A DNA stretch of 64,000 nucleotides from NCBI GenBank assembly GCA_001464895.1, contig LNEE01000031.1, positions 118,967 through 182,966 on the forward strand. Reading direction: 5' to 3'. Shown here piece after piece: positions 32,869-42,641 of the stretch. Under the pieces are notes generated by a model that had not been told where the DNA came from, did not search any database, and saw nothing but the letters and a program-made list of their open reading frames with translations. The stretch comes from Betaproteobacteria bacterium Ga0077532 (GTDB lineage: Bacteria; Pseudomonadota; Gammaproteobacteria; Burkholderiales; Ga0077523). Numbering within the stretch: position 1 is the first letter of the stretch; each line of letters opens with the position of its first letter. A program made the position numbers and the translations under genes.

Positions 32869-35800
32869 TCAGGCGCTGTGACGGGCGAGTGCGCCGCCAC
32901 GGCGCTGCGCGGTCCACGCGCTGAAGCGCTCGAGATAGACGTAGACGACGGGCGTGATGTACAGCGTGAGGATCTGCGAGAACACGAGGCCGCCCACGAC
33001 CGCGAGGCCCAGTGGCCGGCGCACCTCCGCGCCCGCGCCGAAGCCCAGCGCGATGGGCAGGGTGCCCATGAGGGCTGCCATGGTGGTCATCATGATCGGA
33101 CGGAAGCGCGTGAGTGCGGCATCGAATATTGCGGTCGCCGCATCGAGCTGACCCTGGCGCCGCGACTCGATGGCGAAGTCGACCATCATGATCGCGTTCT
33201 TCTTCACGATGCCGATCAGCATCACGAGGCCCACGAACCCATACATGTCGAGCTCCTGCCCGAAGGCCATCAGCGTGAGCAGCGCACCCAGGCCCGCCGT
33301 GGGCAGGCCCGACAGGATCGTGATCGGGTGCAGGAAGCTCTCGTAGAGCATGCCGAGGATCAGGTAGATCACGAACACGGCGAGCACGAGCAGCAGACCC
33401 ATCCCGGCGAACGATTCCTGGAAGGCCTGGGCCGAGCCCTGGAAGCTGCGGTTCACGGTGGCGGGGACGTCGAGTTCGGCCATGAGTCGGTCGACCGCTG
33501 CGATTCCCTGGCCAAGCGCCACACCGGGTTGCAGGTTGAAGGAGATGGTCACCGCCGGCAGTTGGCCGAGATGGCTGATGGTGAGCGGTCCGATTCCCGG
33601 CGAGAGCGTCGCCACCGACTCCAGCGGGACGAGCGCCCCGTTCGCGCTGCGTACGTGGAGCTTCGCCAGCGCTGCGGGTTCGGTCTGCGCCTCGGGCAGT
33701 GCTTCCAGCACGACCTGGTACTCATTCGTCGGGGTGAAGATGGTCGACACCTGCCGTGAGCCATAGGCGCTGTAGAGAGCATCCTGGATCTGCTGCGCTG
33801 CGACGCCGAGCGCCGCCGCCCGATCGCGGTCGATGTTCACCACGACCTGCGGGTTCTTGAGCTGGAGATCGCTGGTGACATCGAGGAAGCCCGGCAGCCC
33901 GCGTACCCTCTCCTCGATGACCGGCGCCCACCGGTAGAGATCCTCCGCTTCCGATCCGTAGAGCGTGTACTGGTACTGGCTCTTGGTGATGCGTCCGCCG
34001 AGCCGGATGCTGGGGAGGTTCTGGAGGTACACCTTGATGCCCGGAATCGACTGCACCTTCGGACGCAGCCGTGCCATCACCTCGTCGGCGCTCGGCCGTT
34101 CGCTGCGGGGCTTCAGGCGCACCAGGATGCGCCCCAGGCTGATCGACTGACTGGAGCCGCTCACGCCCATCATGGCCATCGTGCCTGCCACGGCCGGATC
34201 GGTGCGGATCGCGGCGGCCGCCTGCTGCTGCAACTCGTACATCGCGTCGAAGGAAATGTCCTGGGCGGCCTCGGTGAAGGCGAAGAGCTGGCCGACGTCC
34301 TCGCTCGGCAGGAAGCCCTTGGGGATGGTGGAGAAGATCTGGGCCGTGGCGAGCGTGATGCCGAGGAACACCAGCATCGCCGTCCGTGGGAAGGCGAGTG
34401 TGGTGCGGAGCGTGACCTCGTATCCGCGCCTCAGTGCATCGAAGCCGCGTTCGAGAGCCATGTAGATCCGGCCGTGCTTCGTTTCGTGCTCGGGCCGCAG
34501 CATGCGGCTGCACATGAGTGGCGTGAGCGTCAGCGACACGAAGCCCGAGACCAGGATGGCCGCCATGATCGTCACTGCGAACTCGTGCAGCAGGCGCCCG
34601 ACCACGCCGCCCATGAAGAGCACCGGGAGGAAAACCGCCGCGAGCGAGACGGTCATCGAGACGATGGTGAAGGCGATCTCCTTCGAGCCCTCCAGCGTGG
34701 CCTGCATGCGCGACTTGCCCATCTCGAGATGCCGCGCGATGTTCTCGAGCATCACGATGGCGTCGTCCACCACGAAGCCCACCGACAGCGTGAGCGCCAT
34801 CAGCGACAGGTTGTCGAGGCTGTAGCCCAGCAGGTACATCACGGAGAACGTCCCGATGATCGATAGCGGCAGCGCGGCGTTCGGGATCAGCGTCGCCGAC
34901 AGGTTCCGGAGGAACAGGAAGATCACCATCACCACGAGGGCCAGCGCGAGCACCAGCGTGAACTGGACGTCGTGCACCGATTCGCGGATCGACACGGAGC
35001 GGTCGTAGACCACGTCGAGTCCGACGCTCGCGGGGATCTGTTCGCGGAAGCCCGGCAGCAGCTTCTGCAGCGCGTCGACGACCTCGACGGTGTTGGTGCC
35101 CGGTTGCCGCAGCACCGCCAGCATGATGCCGCGCCGCTCGTTGTACCAGGCAGCCTGCTTGTCGTCCTCGACGCTGTCGATGACGCGGCCGAGATCCTTC
35201 AGGCGAAGCGGCGCGCCGTTGCGCCACGCCACCACCACTTCGCGGAACGCCGCGGCGTCGCGCAGCTGTCCCGTCGATTCCACCGACACGGCACGCTTCG
35301 GGCCGCTCAGCGTGCCCGTCGGGAGGTTCGGGTTGTGTGCGGCGATGGCCGCCGCCACCTCGTCGATGCCCACGCCGCGCGCTGCGAGGGCGTCCGGGTC
35401 GACCTGCACGCGCACCGCGTATTTCTGGGCGCCGTACACCTGCACCTGGGCGACACCGCTCACCGTCGACATCCGCTGCGCGATCAGCGTCTGCGCGTAC
35501 TCGTCCACCGCGGACATGGGCAGCGTGTCCGACGTGAGCGCGAGATAGAACACCGGGAGATCCGCGGGGTTGACCTTGCGCGCCGAGGGCGGCACGGGCA
35601 TGTCCGGCAGGGTGCGCCGCGCCAGCGTGATCGCGGTCTGCACATCCTGCGACGCGGCGTCGATGTCGCGATCCAGTGCGAACTGCAGCGTGATCTGGAC
35701 AGTGCCCTTCGCGCTCGACGAGCTCATCTGTTCCAGACCTGCGATGGCCGAGAACTCTTTCTCGAGCGGGGTCGCGACCGCCGACGCCATCGTGTCCGGG

Positions 35801-35964
35801 CTGGCTCCCGGCAGTCGCGCCGTCACCTGGATGGTCGGGTAGTCGACGTTCGGCAACTGCGCGACCGGCAGCTTGCGGTACGAGAACACTCCGAAGATGA
35901 CGATGGCCAGCATCAGGAGCCAGGTCATCACCGGCCGGTGGACGAAGGGCGCCGAGATGTTCAC
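32869..35964 (-). CDS. RND efflux transporter permease (AcrB/MdtB-like, HAE1)
   Basis: A 1031-residue inner-membrane proton-driven pump subunit. The N-terminal 'APFVHRPVMTWLLMLAIVIF' is the first helix with the usual short cytoplasmic lead. Two large periplasmic loops follow helices 1 and 7. The proton-relay aspartates are in 'GFVVDDAIVMLENIARH' (fourth helix), and the matching basic residue region is in 'LVMLIGIVKKNAIMMVDFA'. The sequence is closer to the MdtB/MdtC side than to AcrB. It overlaps the adaptor gene by 4 bases. Substrates are unknown and no outer-membrane channel gene is in the window. Confidence 0.95.
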   Translation of the reverse strand: MNISAPFVHRPVMTWLLMLAIVIFGVFSYRKLPVAQLPNVDYPTIQVTARLPGASPDTMASAVATPLEKEFSAIAGLEQMSSSSAKGTVQITLQFALDRDIDAASQDVQTAITLARRTLPDMPVPPSARKVNPADLPVFYLALTSDTLPMSAVDEYAQTLIAQRMSTVSGVAQVQVYGAQKYAVRVQVDPDALAARGVGIDEVAAAIAAHNPNLPTGTLSGPKRAVSVESTGQLRDAAAFREVVVAWRNGAPLRLKDLGRVIDSVEDDKQAAWYNERRGIMLAVLRQPGTNTVEVVDALQKLLPGFREQIPASVGLDVVYDRSVSIRESVHDVQFTLVLALALVVMVIFLFLRNLSATLIPNAALPLSIIGTFSVMYLLGYSLDNLSLMALTLSVGFVVDDAIVMLENIARHLEMGKSRMQATLEGSKEIAFTIVSMTVSLAAVFLPVLFMGGVVGRLLHEFAVTIMAAILVSGFVSLTLTPLMCSRMLRPEHETKHGRIYMALERGFDALRRGYEVTLRTTLAFPRTAMLVFLGITLATAQIFSTIPKGFLPSEDVGQLFAFTEAAQDISFDAMYELQQQAAAAIRTDPAVAGTMAMMGVSGSSQSISLGRILVRLKPRSERPSADEVMARLRPKVQSIPGIKVYLQNLPSIRLGGRITKSQYQYTLYGSEAEDLYRWAPVIEERVRGLPGFLDVTSDLQLKNPQVVVNIDRDRAAALGVAAQQIQDALYSAYGSRQVSTIFTPTNEYQVVLEALPEAQTEPAALAKLHVRSANGALVPLESVATLSPGIGPLTISHLGQLPAVTISFNLQPGVALGQGIAAVDRLMAELDVPATVNRSFQGSAQAFQESFAGMGLLLVLAVFVIYLILGMLYESFLHPITILSGLPTAGLGALLTLMAFGQELDMYGFVGLVMLIGIVKKNAIMMVDFAIESRRQGQLDAATAIFDAALTRFRPIMMTTMAALMGTLPIALGFGAGAEVRRPLGLAVVGGLVFSQILTLYITPVVYVYLERFSAWTAQRRGGALARHSA

Positions 35965-37103
35965 GGGGACTTCGCGGCGGATCCGTTGCGTGCGGTGGAT
36001 GCTCTGGCACCCGGCGTCAGGCGCAGCTGCCCTGAAGTCACCACGATCTCGCCCGGGGCGACGCCGCTCGCGATGACGGCGTCGGGTCCTTCGGTGCGGT
36101 CTACCACGACCGGCCGCAGCTCCACGGTCTGGTCAGGCTTCAGCACGTAGACGTACGCGCCCTTCGGGCCGGTCTGCACGGACTCGGCGGGCGCGACGAT
36201 GGCCTCGGGGTCCTCGCGCAGCGTGACCGAGACCCGTGCGAACTGGCCGGGCCACAGGGCCTCGTCGCGGTTCGGGAACGTGGCGCGCAGGCGGACGGTG
36301 CCGGTCGCGCTGTCGACGCTGTTGTCGACGAAGGTGACGCGGCCATCGTCGATGCTGCTGGCTCCTCCAGTGGGCGTCGCCGTCACCGGCAGCGGGCCGG
36401 CCGCGAGGCGTGTACGCAGTTCGGCGAGCCGCTGCTCGGGCACCGGGAAGCTGATGTAAGCAGGCGAGACCGCGTTGATGACGGCCAGCGATATCGCGTC
36501 GTTCGCCTTCACCGCGTTGCCCATCTGAAGCACGGCGCGGCCGATCCGGCCTGACACGGGTGCGGTGATCCGCGTGTACGACAGCGAGACCTGCGCAGCA
36601 GCGAGCGCCGCCTCGTTCGCGGCGAGCGTCGCCACCGCAGCATCTCGGTCGGTGCGTGCCTGCAGCCATGCGTCGTCGGACACGAAGCCCTTCTCGCGGA
36701 GATCGCGGAAACGCTGCTCGCGCGCACGCTGGTTGGCGGCCATCGCGCGATCGCGCTGCACGTTCGCGCGCAACTCGTCTGCGCGGGAGCGCAGCTCGCG
36801 GTCGTCGAGTTCGAAGAGGATCTGGCCGCGTTTCACCGGTGAACCGTCAGTGAAGCGCACCGCGGTGATTTCGCCATCGATGCGCGCCTTCAGGGCCACC
36901 GTGGCGGATGCCTCGACGGTACCGACGGCAGCGAGGCGTACCGGCACCGACTTGCGGGTCACGGTGCTCACGGAGACCGGGACCGGGGCGGGGGCCGCGG
37001 ACTTTTCCGGCTTCTTTCCGGTGTCCGCGTCGTCGTCCTTCGAGCACGCCCCCAGCAGGAATGCGAGCGCCGCCGCGACGGCCACGGCGCTCGACCGGCT
37101 CAC
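35961..37103 (-). CDS. RND efflux periplasmic adaptor (MdtA/AcrA-like)
   Basis: A 380-residue membrane fusion protein that links the RND permease to an outer-membrane channel. It begins with a lipoprotein signal ending in 'LLGAC' (Cys20) and a charged linker. The lipoyl halves are around 'VEASATVALKARIDGEITAV' and 'YTRITAPVSGRIG', separated by an alpha-hairpin, then beta-barrel and membrane-proximal domains to 'GEIVVTSGQLRLTPGA'. It overlaps both neighbours by 4 bases (lysA upstream, permease downstream). This suggests one transcript, with efflux genes behind a biosynthetic gene. Confidence 0.93.
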   Translation of the reverse strand: MSRSSAVAVAAALAFLLGACSKDDDADTGKKPEKSAAPAPVPVSVSTVTRKSVPVRLAAVGTVEASATVALKARIDGEITAVRFTDGSPVKRGQILFELDDRELRSRADELRANVQRDRAMAANQRAREQRFRDLREKGFVSDDAWLQARTDRDAAVATLAANEAALAAAQVSLSYTRITAPVSGRIGRAVLQMGNAVKANDAISLAVINAVSPAYISFPVPEQRLAELRTRLAAGPLPVTATPTGGASSIDDGRVTFVDNSVDSATGTVRLRATFPNRDEALWPGQFARVSVTLREDPEAIVAPAESVQTGPKGAYVYVLKPDQTVELRPVVVDRTEGPDAVIASGVAPGEIVVTSGQLRLTPGARASTARNGSAAKSP

Positions 37104-38344
37104 GGCAGTCTCCGCTCCAGCGCGAACAGGTCCGCGACCGACTCGCGTTCGCGGATGACGTGCACGCGGTCGCCGTCGACCATCACCTCGGCCGCGCGCG
37201 GACGCGTGTTGTAGTTGGAAGCCATGCTCATTCCGTAGGCACCGGCGGACATCACCGCGAGCAGATCACCGGGCTCGACGCGAAGTTCCCGATCGTGGCC
37301 CAGGAAGTCCCCGCTCTCGCACACCGGACCGACCACGTCGTAGCGCACGCCGGCACCTGCGCGTGGCCTGACCGGGACGATGCCGTGATACGCCTCGTAG
37401 AGCGCGGGTCGCATCAGGTCGTTCATCGCGGCATCGACGATCGCGAAGCTCTTCGCGGCGCCGGGCTTCAGGTACTCCACGCGCGTGAGCAGAACGCCGG
37501 CGTTGCCCACCAGCGCACGGCCCGGCTCCATCAGGATCTCGAGGGGACGATCGCCGAGGCACGCGAGCAGGGCGCCGATGTAGTCGCCGGCGGACGGCGG
37601 CACTTCGTCGTCGTAGCGGATGCCGAGTCCGCCTCCCACGTCGAGATGCTCGATCACGATGCCCCGCGCGGCAAGGCGGTCCACCAGGTCGAGCACCTTG
37701 TCGAGGGCGTCGACGAACGGCGCGACCTCCGTGATCTGCGATCCGATGTGGCAGTCGACGCCCGTCACCCGCAGCCCCGGCAGCGATGCCGCTTCCGCGT
37801 AGGCGTCGGGGGCATCCTCGAAGGCGACGCCGAACTTGTTCTCCTTGAGGCCGGTGGAGATGTAGGGGTGCGTTCCAGCGTCGACGTCCGGATTCACGCG
37901 CAGGCTGACGCGCGCTTCCCGCCCGATGGCCGTGGCCACAGCCGAGAGTCGTCGCAGCTCGGGCACGGACTCGACATTGAAGCAGCGGATGTCGTGCTCC
38001 AGCGCCATCCGCATCTCGGCTTCGGTCTTGCCGACGCCGGAGAACACCACCTTGCCCGGGTCCCCCCCGGCCGCGATGACGCGTGCGAGTTCGCCCCCCG
38101 ACACGATGTCGAATCCGCTGCCCAGTCGGGCCAGCAGGTCGAGCACAGCGAGGCTGGAGTTGGCCTTCATCGCGTAGCACACGAGATGCGGGCGGGTTCC
38201 GAGGGCATCGTCGAAGGCACGCCACGCAGCGGTGATCGCCGCGCGGGAATAGACGTAGCAGGGTGTGCCGTGGGCTGCCGCGATGGCGGCGAGCGGCACG
38301 TCTTCGGCGAACAGTTCGCCGTCGCGTGAGGGAAAAGGAGTCAC
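37100..38344 (-). CDS. lysA: Diaminopimelate decarboxylase
   Basis: The last enzyme of lysine synthesis, removing CO2 from meso-diaminopimelate. It is a 414-residue fold-III PLP enzyme. The PLP lysine is Lys60 in 'VCYAMKANSS'; the phosphate-binding glycine loop is 'DVGGGLGIRY'; the catalytic cysteine is in 'VCESGDFLG'. The start is a GTG overlapping the lptM stop (GTGA), because the open frame upstream lies inside lptM. The lptM-lysA order is the usual one in proteobacteria. Confidence 0.95.
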   Translation of the reverse strand: MTPFPSRDGELFAEDVPLAAIAAAHGTPCYVYSRAAITAAWRAFDDALGTRPHLVCYAMKANSSLAVLDLLARLGSGFDIVSGGELARVIAAGGDPGKVVFSGVGKTEAEMRMALEHDIRCFNVESVPELRRLSAVATAIGREARVSLRVNPDVDAGTHPYISTGLKENKFGVAFEDAPDAYAEAASLPGLRVTGVDCHIGSQITEVAPFVDALDKVLDLVDRLAARGIVIEHLDVGGGLGIRYDDEVPPSAGDYIGALLACLGDRPLEILMEPGRALVGNAGVLLTRVEYLKPGAAKSFAIVDAAMNDLMRPALYEAYHGIVPVRPRAGAGVRYDVVGPVCESGDFLGHDRELRVEPGDLLAVMSAGAYGMSMASNYNTRPRAAEVMVDGDRVHVIRERESVADLFALERRLP

Positions 38345-38481
38345 TTCTTCTGGATGGCAGAGGCCTTGCCGCCCGCTGCTGGAGGTGGTTTCTGGTCGGG
38401 GAGATAGAGCGGGCCCTTGAGGCCGCACGCCGGAACGGCGAGTGCCAAGAGCAGGGCGATGCAGAGGGCTCTGGAGATCAT
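38341..38481 (-). CDS. lptM: LPS translocon maturation chaperone LptM (YifL-like lipoprotein)
   Basis: A 46-residue lipoprotein. The signal peptide runs to the lipobox 'VPACGLKGPLYLP', with Cys19 as the lipidated residue; 'CGLKGPLYLP' is the signature of LptM, which helps LptD mature in the outer membrane. A short proline/lysine tail follows. It overlaps lysA by 4 bases. Confidence 0.9.
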   Translation of the reverse strand: MISRALCIALLLALAVPACGLKGPLYLPDQKPPPAAGGKASAIQKK

Positions 38482-38516
38482 GGGGCGAGTGTATCGCAGG
38501 CGATGTCGCGGACCGC

Positions 38517-39242
38517 TCACAGCGACATGAAGTGGCGGCTCGAACCCGCGAGTTCCGCGCGCGCGGCTTCGTAGTCGGGGAAGATGCGCTCCACCGTCCG
38601 CCAGAACCGGGCGGAGTGGTTCAGGTGCACCAGGTGCGCGAGTTCGTGGGCGACCACGTAGTCGACGACGTGCGTCGGTGCCTGCATCAGGCGCCAGTTG
38701 AGGCGCACCTCCCGCTTGGAATTGCAGCTGCCCCAGCGGCCCACCGCGTCGGACAGGAAGATGCGCGGTCGCTCGACGCCGAGCCGCGCGACGAAGTGGT
38801 CGATGCGTTCGGGGAAGTGGCGCTCGGCATGGCGGCGGTACCACTTCACGACGAGGGCGCGGATCGCCGCCGCGTCGTCGGGCTTCGGGGTGCGCACGCG
38901 CAGGACGCGTTCGTCGATCTCGGTCAGTGCCACGAGCGGGTCGTGCACGACCTCCAGCAGCAGCGCGCGGCCGAGGTAGTCGACCGGTTCGCCGTCGACC
39001 CACTGCCGCCGTGGCGTCCGGGGGCGCGCGGACCATTCGTCGAGCTTGCGCAGGATCCAGTCGGCAGCGCTCGCGAGCGCGTGGTCGATGGCGGCGTCGG
39101 CCACGCGCCAGGGCGTGTGGACCGTGAGGCCGTTCTCGTCCACCAGAAAGGCGATGCGGCGGCGGCGCTGACTGCGCTTCAGACGGTAGGGGATCTCGCG
39201 GCCGGCCAGCCGCGTGCGCCGCGGTTCGTCGACCGCGGTCAC
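38517..39242 (-). CDS. YgjP-like (SprT/M48 family) metallopeptidase
   Basis: A 241-residue protein of the DUF45/YgjP zinc peptidase group. The zinc motif is 'VVAHELAHLVHLNHSARFW' near 195-213, with the HExxH glutamate present and the downstream histidine in the expected place. 'DAVGRWGSCNSKREVRLNWR' is the diagnostic block before it. The GTG at 39242 has a GGGAG upstream at a suitable distance. It lies between plsC and lptM on one strand. The cellular substrate is not known for this family. Confidence 0.82.
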   Translation of the reverse strand: MTAVDEPRRTRLAGREIPYRLKRSQRRRRIAFLVDENGLTVHTPWRVADAAIDHALASAADWILRKLDEWSARPRTPRRQWVDGEPVDYLGRALLLEVVHDPLVALTEIDERVLRVRTPKPDDAAAIRALVVKWYRRHAERHFPERIDHFVARLGVERPRIFLSDAVGRWGSCNSKREVRLNWRLMQAPTHVVDYVVAHELAHLVHLNHSARFWRTVERIFPDYEAARAELAGSSRHFMSL

Positions 39243-39259
39243 GGGGAAGAGATCTCCCG

Positions 39260-39988
39260 TCAGGCCCGAGCCGAGCCGAGCCGCGCCACTTCCGTCTCGA
39301 TCCATTCCTCCACCTGTAGCCGCAGTGCCTCGGGCTTCATGCCTGACGGGTCGATCGGGCGGCCGATCATCACCGTGATGGTGCCCGGACGTTTCAGGAA
39401 CGCGTTGCGGGGCCAGACCGTGCCCGCATTGTGCGCGATGGGTACCACCTTCGCGCCCGTCTGTGTCGCGAGCCAGGCACCGCCGATGTGGTACTGACCG
39501 CGCTGGCCCGGAGGCACCCGCGTGCCTTCCGGATACATGACGATCCAGAAGCCCATCCCGAGGCGCTGCTTCCCCTGGACGACCATCTGCTTGAGTGCCT
39601 GCCTGCCGGCGCTTCTGTCGATGGCGATGGGGCTCAGCATCGCGAGGCCCCATCCGAAGAAGGGAACCCGCAACAGCTCCCGCTTCAGCACCCAGACCTG
39701 CGGCGGCAGGATGGATTGCAACGCCAGCGTCTCCCAGGCGGACTGGTGCTTGCAAAGCACGATGCACGCTTCGGTCGGCAGGTGTTCGGCGCCGGTCACG
39801 CGGTAGCGCACGCCGCAGAGGTGATGCGCGAACCAGAGCACGATCCGCGACCAGAGGGCGATGAAGCGATAGCGTCCGAACGGCGGCAGGACGACGGTGC
39901 CGAGCGACAGGACGCCGAAGACGATGGTGAGAGCGGCCTGGATGACGGCGAACAGCAGCGAGCGGACGAAGACGAGCGCTTCGTTCAT
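39260..39988 (-). CDS. plsC: 1-acyl-sn-glycerol-3-phosphate acyltransferase
   Basis: An inner-membrane enzyme that acylates lysophosphatidate in phospholipid synthesis. It has 242 residues with an N-terminal membrane helix. The acyltransferase boxes are 'CKHQSAWETL' (an HX4E form of the HX4D box, known in proteobacterial members) and 'VMYPEGTRVPPGQRGQY' (EGTR box). A later block 'AHNAGTVWPRN' is conserved. It overlaps gmhB by 4 bases and is 17 bases before the YgjP-like gene. Confidence 0.92.
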   Translation of the reverse strand: MNEALVFVRSLLFAVIQAALTIVFGVLSLGTVVLPPFGRYRFIALWSRIVLWFAHHLCGVRYRVTGAEHLPTEACIVLCKHQSAWETLALQSILPPQVWVLKRELLRVPFFGWGLAMLSPIAIDRSAGRQALKQMVVQGKQRLGMGFWIVMYPEGTRVPPGQRGQYHIGGAWLATQTGAKVVPIAHNAGTVWPRNAFLKRPGTITVMIGRPIDPSGMKPEALRLQVEEWIETEVARLGSARA

Positions 39989-40521
39989 CCGAGGACGATG
40001 TGGTCCACGGCCGCCGCCAGGTCTGGAAACACGAGGGTCCCGGGCGGCAGGCCGCCCGTCGCCTGCGTCTTGCGGCCCTTGCCGGTCAGGACGAGCATCG
40101 GCTGCGCGCCCACTTCGGTGCAGGCCTGGAGGTCCCGCAGGGAATCGCCCACGCTGGGCATCCCCGCGAGCGACAGGCCGAAGCGCTGCTCGATGTCGTG
40201 GAACATGCCTGGCCTCGGCTTGCGGCACTCGCAGTTCGCATCGGCGGCGCAGGGGCAGTAGAAGATCGCGTCGATCCGCCCACCGGCCTGCACCACGATG
40301 CGCATCATCTTCTCGTTGATGGCGTTCAGCGTCGCCATGTCGAAGAGGCCGCGACCGACCCCCGACTGGTTCGTCGCGACCACCACGTGGAAACCCGCGT
40401 GGTTCAGCTTCGCGATGGCGTCGGCGCTGCCGGCGATCGGACGGAACTCCTCGGGCGACTTGATGAACTGGTCGCTGTCGTGGTTGATGACTCCGTCACG
40501 GTCGAGGATGGCGAGTTTCAC
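39985..40521 (-). CDS. gmhB: D-glycero-beta-D-manno-heptose 1,7-bisphosphate 7-phosphatase
   Basis: A HAD-family phosphatase in the ADP-heptose branch for LPS core. It has 178 residues. The nucleophile motif is 'LDRDGVIN' (Asp7, Asp9) and motif II is 'VVATNQSG'. The zinc-binding loop 'FYCPCAADANCECRKPRP' is typical of GmhB, as is 'PSVGDSLRDLQA' (motif IV). The start is a GTG. It sits between glyS and plsC, an arrangement common in betaproteobacteria. Confidence 0.94.
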   Translation of the reverse strand: MKLAILDRDGVINHDSDQFIKSPEEFRPIAGSADAIAKLNHAGFHVVVATNQSGVGRGLFDMATLNAINEKMMRIVVQAGGRIDAIFYCPCAADANCECRKPRPGMFHDIEQRFGLSLAGMPSVGDSLRDLQACTEVGAQPMLVLTGKGRKTQATGGLPPGTLVFPDLAAAVDHIVLG

Positions 40522-40550
40522 TGGCTGGATGTCGGGGCTGGATGTCGGGG

Positions 40551-42641
40551 CTAGGCGGCGAGGCGCGAGAGGTCGGCCACGCGGTTCATGAGGCGTCGGA
40601 GATCCGACAGCAGGGCCAGCCGATTCTCCCGCAGCTTCGCGTCGTCCGCCATCACCATCACGCTGTCGAAGAAGGCATCCACCGGTGTCTTCAGCGGCGC
40701 GAGGCTCTGCAGGGCACCGGCGTAGTCCTGCGCATCGAACAACGCCTCGAACCGCGGCCGGGCCACCTCGTAGGCGGCGAGCAGTTCCTTTTCGGCGGGC
40801 TCCAACAGGACGGCGGCATCGGCACCGGTCCACTCGCCTTCGGTCTTGCGCAGGATGTTGCCGATCCGCTTGTTGGCCGCTGCGAGGGGCTTCGCCTCGG
40901 GAAGTGCCGCGAAGGCCCGCACGGCGGCGAGCTGCTTCGGGATCAGCGCCAGGCGCACCGGACGCAGCGACAGCACGGCTTCGATCTCGTTGGTGGTGTA
41001 GCCCTGATCCGCGAGGTAGCCGTGCAGGCGCTCGAAGATGAACGTCTCGAGATCGGTGTGCGCATCAGCCACCTTGCCGGCCGGGAACGCCGAGAAGGCG
41101 GCGGCGACCAGCTGGTCGAGATCGGCCGGCAGACCGGCCTCGATCAGCATCCGGATCACGCCCAGCGCGTGGCGCCGCAACGCGAACGGGTCCTTGTCGC
41201 CGGTGGGAAGCTGCCCGATCCCGAAGAGGCCCGCGAGCGTCTCCAGTTTGTCGGCCAGCGCCACGGTCATCGACACCGGGCTGGAGGGCAGCGCGTCGCC
41301 AGCGAATCGCGGACGGTAGTGCTGCTCGATGGCCTCCGCCACCGCGGGGGGCTCGTCGTCGGCGAGTGCGTAGTACCGGCCCATGATCCCCTGCAGTTCC
41401 GGGAACTCGCCCACCATGCCCGTCACGAGGTCTGCCTTGGCGAGCCGCGCCGCGCGTTCGGCCTGGGCCGGGTCGGCGCCGATGATCGGGGCGATCTCGG
41501 TCGCGAGCTTTGCCACCCGCTCGGATCGTTCGCCCTGGGTGCCGAGCTTGTTGTGATACACGACCGCGGCGAGCTGGGGCACGCGGTATTCGAGGCGGGT
41601 CTTCTTGTCCGTCTCGAAGAAGAAGCGGGCATCGGCGAGGCGGGGTCTGACCACGCGCTCGTTCCCGGTGACGATGTTCGAAGGGTTCGCCAACCGCATG
41701 TTCGAGACGATCAGGAACCGGTGCGTCAGGCGGCCGCTGGCGTCGAACAGCGGAAAGTACTTCTGGTTCTGCCGCATGGTCAGGATGAGGCATTCCTGCG
41801 GCACGGCGAGGAAGGCTTCCTCGAACTGGCCTGCGTACACCGTGGGGAATTCCACCAGCGCAGTGACCTCCTCCAGCAGCGGAGCGAAGTCCGCCTCCGG
41901 GCCGAGGGAGGCGCCGAAGGCTGCGGCCTGGGTGCGCAGGGCGGCGTCGATCGCGGCGCGGCGTTCGGCGAACGAGGCGATGACCTGCCCGTGTTCGACG
42001 AGCATCGGGACATAGGCATCGACGTCGGCGATGGCGATGTCGCGTGCGCCCTGGAATCGATGACCCTGCGTGACACGACCTGCGGTGAGCCCGAGCGCGG
42101 ACACCGGAACGACATCGGTGCCGTGCAGGGCGACCAGACCGTGGGCGGGACGCACGAAGTGCACGGTGGTCTCGCCATCGGCCAGCTGGTAGCCCATGAC
42201 CTTCGGGATCGGCAGCTTGGCGATGCTGTCCAGGAGTGACGCCTGGAGCCCTTCCGCGAGTCCGACGCCGGGCAGGCGGCGTTCGAGGAACACGTATTCG
42301 GCGTCGCCTTCCATGCGGCGTTCGCAGTCGCCGGCGGCGGCACCTTCCTTCTCGAGCCGCTTCGCGAGCGCGGGCGTCGGCGCGCCGGACGCATCGAAGC
42401 CCACCTTCGAGGGCATCAGCTTCTTCGTCTCGGTGCGGTCGGCGGCCTGATCGGCGACGTTCTCGATGCGGACCGCCAGTCTGCGCGGTGTGGCATATGG
42501 CGTGACAGGCGCGTCGACCATCGAGAGGCCGCGGGAGACGAGCCCTGCCTGGATGCCGTCGGCGAAGGCGCGGCCGAGCTTCTCGAGCGCCTTCGGCGGG
42601 AGTTCCTCGGTGAAGAGTTCGACGAGCAACGGGCGGTTCAT
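40551..42641 (-). CDS. glyS: Glycine--tRNA ligase beta subunit
   Basis: The tRNA-binding subunit of the tetrameric (alpha2beta2) glycyl-tRNA synthetase, 696 residues. It opens with '[19 protein letters not shown]', and carries the HD-like domain ('[20 protein letters not shown]') and a C-terminal anticodon-binding DALR-like domain ending in '[19 protein letters not shown]'. A longer open frame continues upstream to 43382 but lies opposite glyQ coding. It overlaps glyQ by 4 bases. Confidence 0.96.
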   Translation of the reverse strand: MNRPLLVELFTEELPPKALEKLGRAFADGIQAGLVSRGLSMVDAPVTPYATPRRLAVRIENVADQAADRTETKKLMPSKVGFDASGAPTPALAKRLEKEGAAAGDCERRMEGDAEYVFLERRLPGVGLAEGLQASLLDSIAKLPIPKVMGYQLADGETTVHFVRPAHGLVALHGTDVVPVSALGLTAGRVTQGHRFQGARDIAIADVDAYVPMLVEHGQVIASFAERRAAIDAALRTQAAAFGASLGPEADFAPLLEEVTALVEFPTVYAGQFEEAFLAVPQECLILTMRQNQKYFPLFDASGRLTHRFLIVSNMRLANPSNIVTGNERVVRPRLADARFFFETDKKTRLEYRVPQLAAVVYHNKLGTQGERSERVAKLATEIAPIIGADPAQAERAARLAKADLVTGMVGEFPELQGIMGRYYALADDEPPAVAEAIEQHYRPRFAGDALPSSPVSMTVALADKLETLAGLFGIGQLPTGDKDPFALRRHALGVIRMLIEAGLPADLDQLVAAAFSAFPAGKVADAHTDLETFIFERLHGYLADQGYTTNEIEAVLSLRPVRLALIPKQLAAVRAFAALPEAKPLAAANKRIGNILRKTEGEWTGADAAVLLEPAEKELLAAYEVARPRFEALFDAQDYAGALQSLAPLKTPVDAFFDSVMVMADDAKLRENRLALLSDLRRLMNRVADLSRLAA